Of a DNA stretch of 64,000 nucleotides, positions 22,039-28,010 are shown in pieces. How positions within the stretch are numbered: the first letter of the stretch is position 1; every line of letters begins with the position of its first letter. This DNA comes from Novosphingobium sp. 18050 (GTDB lineage: Bacteria; Pseudomonadota; Alphaproteobacteria; Sphingomonadales; Sphingomonadaceae): NCBI RefSeq assembly GCF_902706195.1, contig NZ_CACSJO010000012.1, positions 62,001 to 126,000 on the forward strand. Reading direction: 5' to 3'. The position numbers were made by a program, and so were the translations under genes. The notes beneath the pieces are model-generated. The model ran no database searches. It worked only from the letters and a program-made list of their open reading frames with translations, and was not told where the DNA came from.

Positions 22039-23160
22039 ATGAAAAACGATCCCATCAACCATTCGCCCCGCGCAGTGACTGCGATTGCCGCTGTCCTCGC
22101 GCTTTCCGCCATCCCGGTCGCTTCGGGCGTCGGCGCACAGGAAACGCAGGCTCCGGCCGCGCCTTCGCTGTCGCAGGACGTCACCACGGGATCGCCAGCA
22201 CAAGTCGCGACGACCGCCCCGACGGTGACTCTGCCGCCCGAGGCTACCGCGCCGACCAGCGCACCGAACCCGGCAACTACGGCGGGCACCGCACCCCAGA
22301 CGACGATGACCTCCTCGCCGGTCGTTCAGGCAATCCCGCAGCAGGAAGCCCAGACGACAACGACAGCCCCGCCGCCGGCCACGCCCGCTGATGCCGAGGC
22401 CGCGCTTGACGCTGCCCCGGCAGCCGCATCGCCCCGGACGATCACGCGCGCGCCCGCCCGCAGCGCACCCGGCCCAGCGGCCGAAACCGCACAGATCGCA
22501 CCCAGTGTTCCTACCGCTGGTAACGGCGCAGCCGCGGATGATGGCGCTCTCGCCGACGGCGCCATTCCCCCTGCCACAACCGCGCAGCCCCGCGTCGACA
22601 CTCCTTCGGCGCCTGCCGCAGCGGCACCGACGCCAGCACCCGCCAACGCAGGCGGCAATCTGCCGGTGGCCGGTATTGCCGGCCTGCTCGCCGCCCTCGG
22701 CCTGGCCGGTATGGGTATAGCCGCGATGCGCCGTCGCCGCAGCAGCGAGCCCAGATATGAAGAAGATGACTATGCCCCCGAGCCCCTGCCGCCCACCTAT
22801 GTCGCCCAGCCGGTTCCCCCACTCGCTCCGGTTGCTCCGCCGTCAATGGCACAGCCCGGCATGACCCCGGCAGGAGTGGCAGCCGGTTCCGCCAGCGCCG
22901 TGCTTGCCGCCTCGCCGCTGCCGCAGGACGCAGACGAACGCCGCGAACTGCTTGACCGCATGGTCGATGCCAAGCCGGACGAGGACAATCCCTTCACCTC
23001 GCGCAAGGGCCGCATGCGCCGCGCCCGCGTGCAACTCCAGCACCACGAGCACCAGGCGGAGCAGGGCAATGCCTTTGATTTCCGCACTTACAGGCCGTCG
23101 ACCCGGACTACGTCGGGAACCCCCTCCCCCCAGCGTACTCCGAATCTGATCGACGCCTGA
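22039..23160 (+). CDS. Ala/Pro/Thr-rich exported membrane protein of unknown function
   Basis: The 373-aa product has a signal-like N-terminus (ending about VGAQETQA), then about 170 residues of Pro/Ala/Thr-rich low complexity suggesting an extended periplasmic stalk. A single membrane helix follows at about residues 213-230 (LPVAGIAGLLAALGLAGMG) and is closed by RRRR, so the rest faces the cytoplasm. The C-terminal part has a Pro-rich linker and a compact basic end (DERRELLDRMVDAKPDEDNP). No domain is recognised. The LPVAG before the helix looks like a sortase-type anchor, but the protein continues 140 residues beyond it, so that reading is unlikely. Confidence 0.75.
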   Translation: MKNDPINHSPRAVTAIAAVLALSAIPVASGVGAQETQAPAAPSLSQDVTTGSPAQVATTAPTVTLPPEATAPTSAPNPATTAGTAPQTTMTSSPVVQAIPQQEAQTTTTAPPPATPADAEAALDAAPAAASPRTITRAPARSAPGPAAETAQIAPSVPTAGNGAAADDGALADGAIPPATTAQPRVDTPSAPAAAAPTPAPANAGGNLPVAGIAGLLAALGLAGMGIAAMRRRRSSEPRYEEDDYAPEPLPPTYVAQPVPPLAPVAPPSMAQPGMTPAGVAAGSASAVLAASPLPQDADERRELLDRMVDAKPDEDNPFTSRKGRMRRARVQLQHHEHQAEQGNAFDFRTYRPSTRTTSGTPSPQRTPNLIDA

Positions 23161-23187
23161 CCTGCCGGCTGTCACGCCCGGCACCGA

Positions 23188-23220
23188 GGGGCGGCTCCAC
23201 CCGGAGCCGCCCCCTTTTTT
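23188..23220 (+). terminator. Rho-independent terminator
   Basis: An 11-bp GC stem (GGGGCGGCTCC / GGAGCCGCCCC) with an ACCC loop is followed by six T. It lies 28 bp after the stop of the Ala/Pro-rich protein gene. Confidence 0.9.
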
Positions 23221-23237
23221 ATGCCCGCATTGTATGT

Positions 23238-23254
23238 CGATATATGACATATCG
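23238..23254. promoter_or_regulatory. Operator-like palindrome, copy 1 (CGATAT-N5-ATATCG)
   Basis: CGATAT and ATATCG are separated by 5 bp (ATGAC). The site lies just upstream of a -35 box. An identical pair of half-sites with the same spacing recurs 67 bp downstream, strongly suggesting a dimeric regulator. Confidence 0.7.
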
Positions 23255-23271
23255 TTTTTCAATATTATTGT

Positions 23272-23300
23272 TTGACAGTAAATTTCCTCGGACTTATTGA
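23272..23300 (+). promoter_or_regulatory. Consensus promoter ahead of small peptide/DUF2975/HTH unit
   Basis: TTGACA (23272-23277) is followed by 17 bp and TATTGA (23295-23300), in a locally AT-rich stretch. It is flanked on both sides by the CGATAT-N5-ATATCG palindromes, so repression by looping or occlusion is plausible. Confidence 0.7.
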
Positions 23301-23304
23301 ATTT

Positions 23305-23321
23305 CGATATGACGCATATCG
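23305..23321. promoter_or_regulatory. Operator-like palindrome, copy 2 (CGATAT-N5-ATATCG)
   Basis: It has the same half-sites and spacing as the copy at 23238, with spacer GACGC. It starts 4 bp after the -10 box, over the expected transcription start, and touches the GGAG ribosome site of the next gene. Confidence 0.7.
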
Positions 23322-23332
23322 GAGAACGAACA

Positions 23333-23518
23333 ATGATTCGGTTGGTAAAGGCTCAGCGCCCGCTAGTCGCCGCTTTCGCGCTCACCGCGATGGCTGCAGT
23401 TTTTCTGTCCGCCCCGGCCGCCCATTCGCTGCGACCCTCCCTTTCGCCGTTCTCCGGTACAAAGGTGCCCGCATCCGCCACTGTGCGGCTTGTCGGCCTC
23501 GGCCCGGTGCTGATGTGA
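23333..23518 (+). CDS. Small 61-aa exported or membrane peptide
   Basis: A GGAG eight bases before the ATG at 23333 and a consensus promoter support this short gene. The product begins with a typical signal sequence (MIRLVKAQRPLVAAFALTAM..., possible cleavage after SAPAAHS), leaving a mature peptide of about 30 residues with no cysteine. No family is recognised. It ends 2 nt before the DUF2975 start, so the two are co-transcribed. A short product in this setting could be a signal or simply a leader that couples translation. Confidence 0.55.
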   Translation: MIRLVKAQRPLVAAFALTAMAAVFLSAPAAHSLRPSLSPFSGTKVPASATVRLVGLGPVLM

Positions 23519-23520
23519 GC

Positions 23521-24072
23521 ATGGCTGCCAAAGGCGGCGCGATGCGCTCCATCACCCACGATCCGCTGCTCGCCCTGGCGCGCGGGGTGATCCTCGTCTC
23601 GATGGGCGTCACGGCGCTGATCGGCGCGCTGTTCCTCGTCCTCTCGCCGTTCATGGTGTTCGGCCGTTTCGATATCATGGCCCGCATTTCGGGCGATGGC
23701 CCCGATGGACTGACGACCGACACCTTCATTGCCATCGGCGGAGTACTGATCCTGATCGCGGCGATGGCGGCCTGCGCCTTCCTGTTCCTGCGCCATCTGC
23801 TGCGGATCATCGATTCGGTGGGCCAAGGCGATCCGTTCAACCCGGTCAACGCCGGACGCCTTGCAGCGATGGGCTGGCTGGCGCTTGCGATCGAGGGCAT
23901 CAGCTTTCCCACCGGACTGGTCGCGGCGTGGATCGCCCGGACCGTGAAGGACAGCCACATCGGCATCGGCTTCTCGCTTGGCGGAGTGCTGCTGGCGATC
24001 ATCCTGTTCATCCTCGCCCGGATCTTCCGCAAGGGCGCAGAGATGCGCGCCGAACTGGAAGGCACCGTCTGA
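23521..24072 (+). CDS. DUF2975 four-helix membrane protein
   Basis: The 183-aa protein has four membrane helices (about residues 15-42, 70-97, 120-140 and 150-174). The DUF2975 look is given by LLRIIDSVGQGDPFNPVNAGRLAAMGW between helices 2 and 3. DUF2975 genes are almost always paired with a small YozG-like HTH regulator, which here starts within its stop (TGATG). The function of the pair is unknown; membrane control of the HTH protein is a common suggestion. A second ATG at 23542 is possible. Confidence 0.8.
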   Translation: MAAKGGAMRSITHDPLLALARGVILVSMGVTALIGALFLVLSPFMVFGRFDIMARISGDGPDGLTTDTFIAIGGVLILIAAMAACAFLFLRHLLRIIDSVGQGDPFNPVNAGRLAAMGWLALAIEGISFPTGLVAAWIARTVKDSHIGIGFSLGGVLLAIILFILARIFRKGAEMRAELEGTV

Positions 24073-24305
24073 TGGGCGACGATGGCAGCGAAGCAAGCCG
24101 GATCGTGGTCCGGCTCGACGAACTTCTCCACCAGCGCCGCATGACGCTGACCGAACTGGCCGAACGCATCGGCATCACCCTCGCCAATCTGTCCATCCTC
24201 AAGACGGGCAAGGCCAAGGCGATCCGTTTCTCCACCCTCGAGGCGATCTGCCGCGAACTGGAATGCCAGCCCGGCGACCTCCTAGGCTATGCTGAACAGG
24301 TCTGA
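24072..24305 (+). CDS. Small HTH transcriptional regulator (Cro/C1, YozG-like)
   Basis: The 77-aa protein is essentially a single helix-turn-helix domain: LTELAERIGITLANLSILKTGKAKAI (about residues 25-50), then FSTLEAICRELECQPGDLLGY, as in YozG/XRE regulators. The start codon overlaps the DUF2975 stop, implying coupled translation in a fixed ratio. The paired palindromes upstream of this unit are its most obvious candidate target. Confidence 0.88.
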   Translation: MGDDGSEASRIVVRLDELLHQRRMTLTELAERIGITLANLSILKTGKAKAIRFSTLEAICRELECQPGDLLGYAEQV

Positions 24306-24416
24306 AAAGAAGGGGCCGAATGACCGGGGAACGACGCCGAGCCTCAGGCTCCCGCTTGCCCCGCCCCCCGGCGTCCGTTTAGGAACGCGCCTGATGCAAT
24401 CGGGGAGCGGCAGGGC

Positions 24417-25577
24417 ATGACCACGAAACGCGGCTGGCGGCCCTTCGGCGCACGCGACCCGCATGAGACGCACCGGGTGTCGACGCCGCTCGAATTGCTG
24501 TTCGACCTCGTCATCGTCATCGCCGTCGCCTCGGCCGCCGAGGGTCTGCACCATGCCATTGCCCAGGGGCATGCCGGCATGGGCGTGGTGACTTTCGCCA
24601 TGGCCTTCTTCGCGACATGGTGGGCCTGGGTGAACTTCACCTGGTTCGCTTCCGCCTACGACAACGACGGGCCGATCTACCGGCTGGTCACCTGCTGGAT
24701 CATGGCCGGCGCGCTGACCATCGCCGGCGGGATACCCCGGCTGTTCGTAGGGCTGGACCTGTCGCTGGCGATCCTGGGTTATGTCGTGATGCGGGTGGGC
24801 ATGATCGTGTTCTGGCTGATCGCCGCGCGCAGCGATCCCGCCCACCGCTCCACCGCACGGCGCTATGCGCTGGGGATCGCGCTGGTGCAGGTCTACTGGA
24901 CCACCGCACTGATGCTGCTGCGGCCCGAGGGGCAGGGCGCGGTCATGGCGCTGTTCGGCCTCGGCGTACTGCTTGAACTGGCAGTCCCGCTGCTGGCGGA
25001 GCGCCGGGGCCCCACGCCCTGGCACCAGCACCACGTCACCGAACGGCACGGACTGCTGGTGATCATCGTGCTGGGCGAGGTCCTGCTCGCCAGCGCCGCA
25101 GCCTTTACCCTTTCGGACGGGCCAGGCGGCCATTCCGCGCAGTTGGTGGTGCTTGCGATCTCCGCACTGGTGATCACCTTCGCGATGTGGTGGCTCTACT
25201 TCTCGCAGGAAGGGCCGCTGGACCACGGCCGCTTCGCCAGTGCATTTCAGTGGAGCTATGCCCATGCCCTGATCTATGCTGGCGGTGCGGCGACCGGCGC
25301 CGGTTTCTCGGTGGTTATCGATGCTGCGGCAGGCGAAGGACACCATGTTCCGCCGCTCACCGGCAATCTGGCCGTAGCCGTACCCTTGGCGATCTATATG
25401 GCGGCCCTGTGGCTGGTGCGCGACCGGCTGATGCTTACCGGGCCGCTGCGCCACGGCTTGCTGGTCTTCGCGGCCGCCGTGCTGGGCGCGGCCTTCCTGG
25501 GTGAAGCCGCGCTGCCGGTGACAGCGGTGATCGCCGTGGCATCGGTGGCGGCACGCAGCCGTGTGCCGTGTCGTTGA
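24417..25577 (+). CDS. Low-temperature requirement protein A (LtrA) family membrane protein
   Basis: The 386-aa polytopic protein has about ten hydrophobic segments. The N-terminal signature RVSTPLELLFDLVIVIAVAS and later QHHVTERHGLLVIIVLGEVLL are typical of LtrA. The founding member was linked to growth of Listeria at low temperature; the biochemical activity is unknown. It stands alone between the HTH gene and the rplJ leader. Confidence 0.88.
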   Translation: MTTKRGWRPFGARDPHETHRVSTPLELLFDLVIVIAVASAAEGLHHAIAQGHAGMGVVTFAMAFFATWWAWVNFTWFASAYDNDGPIYRLVTCWIMAGALTIAGGIPRLFVGLDLSLAILGYVVMRVGMIVFWLIAARSDPAHRSTARRYALGIALVQVYWTTALMLLRPEGQGAVMALFGLGVLLELAVPLLAERRGPTPWHQHHVTERHGLLVIIVLGEVLLASAAAFTLSDGPGGHSAQLVVLAISALVITFAMWWLYFSQEGPLDHGRFASAFQWSYAHALIYAGGAATGAGFSVVIDAAAGEGHHVPPLTGNLAVAVPLAIYMAALWLVRDRLMLTGPLRHGLLVFAAAVLGAAFLGEAALPVTAVIAVASVAARSRVPCR

Positions 25578-25888
25578 GGCGCAAGCGGAGCCTCGTCAGG
25601 CTTGACTCCGCTCGGCGTTTGCTCCATTGGCCCGCTCCGACCGACGGGTGAATTCTCGTCGTTCAGCCGTCCGAGACAGTTGCTGGGGGTTTCCCCCTTA
25701 ATTTGCAGCCTAGACGGGGAACAGGAAATTTCCGGCCCTAGCTCCTTGGAGCGTGGTGCCAACCTCGTGTTTCGACACGATACTCCTTCCCCATCGAACG
25801 GAATCGCCCACGGTGTGCTTTGCGCACCATGGACTACGTAGCCGGCTGCGGGGGGCCTCCTCCCGTGGCCATTGTGAAGGAGTAAGGC
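25578..25888 (+). promoter_or_regulatory. Upstream and leader region of rplJL
   Basis: The 311 bp before rplJ contain a G5-TTT-C5 hairpin (25685-25697) and a GGTGTGC/GCGCACC hairpin (25812-25828), and end in AAGGAG before the ATG. In other bacteria the rplJ leader RNA binds the L10-(L7/L12)n complex for autogenous control; the position fits, but the structure was not matched to that RNA family. TTGACT at 25602 is a possible -35 with a poor -10. Short open frames here look spurious. Confidence 0.5.
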
Positions 25889-26404
25889 ATGGATCGTTCG
25901 CAGAAAGCCGATTCGGTCGCCACTCTCAACGCGGTCTTCAACGAGGTCGGCGTGGTGGTTGTCACCCGCAATCTCGGCATGTCGGTGGCTCAGTCCACCG
26001 CCCTGCGCGGTAAGATCCGTGATGCGGGTGCGACCTATAAGGTAGCGAAGAACCGTCTTGCCAAGCTTGCCATCGTGGATACCGACTTTGCCGGTATCAG
26101 CGACTTCCTGACCGGCCCGACGGCCATCTCGACCTCGGTCGATCCCGTCGCAGCCGCCAAGGCTGTCGTCGAATTCGCCAAGACGACCGACAAGATCGAG
26201 ATCGTCGGCGGCTCGATGGGTACGCAGGTTCTGAACGCAGAAGGTATCAAGGCTCTCGCCTCGATGCCCTCGCTCGACGAACTGCGTGGCAAGCTCATCG
26301 GCCTCATTCAGGCTCCGGCGACGAAGATCGCCCAGCTCGCAACCGCTCCGGCGGGCAAGCTGGCGCGCGTCTTCTCCGCCTACGCCGAGAAAGACGCCGC
26401 CTGA
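25889..26404 (+). CDS. rplJ: 50S ribosomal protein L10
   Basis: The 171-aa protein begins [28 protein letters not shown]. The rRNA-binding N-terminal domain includes [12 protein letters not shown], and the C-terminal helix that holds L7/L12 dimers follows ([23 protein letters not shown]). L10 anchors the stalk to the 50S subunit. AAGGAG precedes the ATG. rplL follows after 88 bp. rplK and rplA are not upstream in the window. Confidence 0.96.
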   Translation: MDRSQKADSVATLNAVFNEVGVVVVTRNLGMSVAQSTALRGKIRDAGATYKVAKNRLAKLAIVDTDFAGISDFLTGPTAISTSVDPVAAAKAVVEFAKTTDKIEIVGGSMGTQVLNAEGIKALASMPSLDELRGKLIGLIQAPATKIAQLATAPAGKLARVFSAYAEKDAA

Positions 26405-26492
26405 GCGCAAGCTTAAGCAACACGTTTTCTAACGATTTATCCCGGTGGATCGCATCCAGCACCCCGGGACCACAGATCAGGAGTGAATTATC

Positions 26493-26861
26493 ATGGCAGA
26501 CATCGCCAAGCTCGTCGAAGAACTCTCGAAGCTGACCGTCCTCGAGGCCGCTGACCTCGCCAAGGCTCTCGAAGAAGCATGGGGCGTTTCCGCCGCTGCT
26601 GCTGTTGCTGTTGCTGCTCCCGCAGCCGCTGCCGAAGCCGTTGAAGAGAAGACCGAATTCGACGTCATCCTCACCGGCGACGGTGGCAAGAAGATCCAGG
26701 TCATCAAGGAAGTCCGCGCCATCACCGGTCTGGGCCTCGCTGAAGCCAAGGCTCTCGTTGAAGGCGCTCCCAAGGCCGTCAAGGAAGGCATCAACAAGGC
26801 TGAAGCCGAAGATATCAAGAACAAGATCGAAGCAGCCGGCGGTACCGTCGAGCTCAAGTAA
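26493..26861 (+). CDS. rplL: 50S ribosomal protein L7/L12
   Basis: The 122-aa protein has the dimerisation N-terminus ([21 protein letters not shown]), an Ala-rich hinge (about residues 36-52) and the factor-binding C-terminal domain ([20 protein letters not shown]). Multiple copies on the L10 stalk recruit translation factors. The expected rpoBC do not follow; a terminator does. Confidence 0.97.
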   Translation: MADIAKLVEELSKLTVLEAADLAKALEEAWGVSAAAAVAVAAPAAAAEAVEEKTEFDVILTGDGGKKIQVIKEVRAITGLGLAEAKALVEGAPKAVKEGINKAEAEDIKNKIEAAGGTVELK

Positions 26862-26894
26862 TCTTGTTCCGGTTTCTTGCCGGTACAGTTCAGG

Positions 26895-26925
26895 AAAGGG
26901 CGGCTCCGCAAGGGGCCGCCCTTTT
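26895..26925 (+). terminator. Rho-independent terminator after rplL
   Basis: The stem AAAGGGCGGC / GCCGCCCTTT with a 10-nt loop is followed by more T. It ends the rplJL transcript, confirming that rpoBC are not part of it. Confidence 0.85.
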
Positions 26926-27016
26926 CGTTTGCGCGCCCGCGCTATTACATCGACGCCGCCATTTCGCCCGAGTATAGGCCCGCAGTGTCCACCAAGTCAC
27001 ACGTGCGAAGGATTCG

Positions 27017-27868
27017 ATGGCTTACGAAACGCTGATCGGTGTCGATGCGCTCAAGGACATGGTGGCCTCAGGCGCCGACGTGTTCCTGCTCGACTGTGAG
27101 TTCGAACTGGGTACGCCCGAAAAAGGCCCCGCGATTTACGCAAAGGGCCATATTCCCGGTGCCCGCTACGCCCATCTCGACGATGATCTCGCCTCACCCC
27201 CTGACGGCAGCAACGGCCGCCATCCGCTCCCCGCCCCGGTGGCACTAGCCGCATGGCTACGTTCGCAGGGCCTGAAAGCCGGACAGCAGATCGTCGCCTA
27301 TGACAGCAGCGGCGGCGCCTGGGCGGCCCGCGCGTGGTGGCTGATGCGCTGGTTGGGCCATGCCCCGGTCGCGGTGCTCGACGGCGGCAAGCCCGCCTGG
27401 GTCGCGGCGGGCCTGCCGCTGGAAACCGGACTGCCGCTACCGGCCCCCTCGGGCGATTTCGAGCCGGCCGAGCCACTGGTTCCCGCCCCCGTCTCCGCCG
27501 CCGACGTGCTTGCCAATATCGACACGCGCGCCGCGCAGGTCCTCGACGCACGCGACCCCTCGCGCTTCGCGGGCGAGCCGAACCCGGTCGATCCGGTCCC
27601 CGGCCACATACCGGGCGCGAAAAATCGCTTCTTCCGTGACAACCTGGCTCCCGACGGCCGCTTCCGCCCTGCCGGGGAACTGGCTGCTGCCTTCACCGCA
27701 CTTCTGGGCGAGGAGCCGGCCATCCTCCAGTGCGGCTCAGGCGTAACCGCCTGCCACAATGCCCTGGCCATGGCCGTCGCCGGCATGCCCGCCGGGCGGC
27801 TCTATCCCGGATCGTGGAGCGAATGGATCGCCGATCCCGCGCGCCCGGTGGCGACCGGGGCTGAGTGA
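27017..27868 (+). CDS. sseA: 3-mercaptopyruvate sulfurtransferase (two-domain rhodanese)
   Basis: The 283-aa protein is two tandem rhodanese domains. The active-site loop of the C-terminal domain is CGSGVTA with the catalytic Cys239, the form found in mercaptopyruvate sulfurtransferases rather than thiosulfate rhodaneses (CRKGVT). It moves sulfur from 3-mercaptopyruvate to thiol acceptors in the cytoplasm. The N-terminal domain (LLDCEFELG...GHIPGARYAHLDDDL) has lost its own cysteine, as usual. Confidence 0.92.
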   Translation: MAYETLIGVDALKDMVASGADVFLLDCEFELGTPEKGPAIYAKGHIPGARYAHLDDDLASPPDGSNGRHPLPAPVALAAWLRSQGLKAGQQIVAYDSSGGAWAARAWWLMRWLGHAPVAVLDGGKPAWVAAGLPLETGLPLPAPSGDFEPAEPLVPAPVSAADVLANIDTRAAQVLDARDPSRFAGEPNPVDPVPGHIPGAKNRFFRDNLAPDGRFRPAGELAAAFTALLGEEPAILQCGSGVTACHNALAMAVAGMPAGRLYPGSWSEWIADPARPVATGAE

Positions 27869-28010
27869 AACAGACGCGCTCGCCGCGTCATTACAGAACT
27901 TGTGAATTGCATTAACGGGCAAAAACGCATCTGCTCCGCTCTCGGGCGAGGCCACTGGCGGCGCCCGCATTCGCCCGAGGGGCCGGGGACAGGAAGGGGC
28001 TGGGACAGGA

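Noticed and set aside
22039..23160. Reading the LPVAG plus hydrophobic stretch as a sortase anchor
   Set aside because: About 140 residues follow the helix and Gram-negative sortase anchors sit at the extreme C-terminus.
25602..25841. A 79-codon frame upstream of rplJ as a gene
   Set aside because: No ribosome site or coding likeness; it lies in the expected L10 leader.
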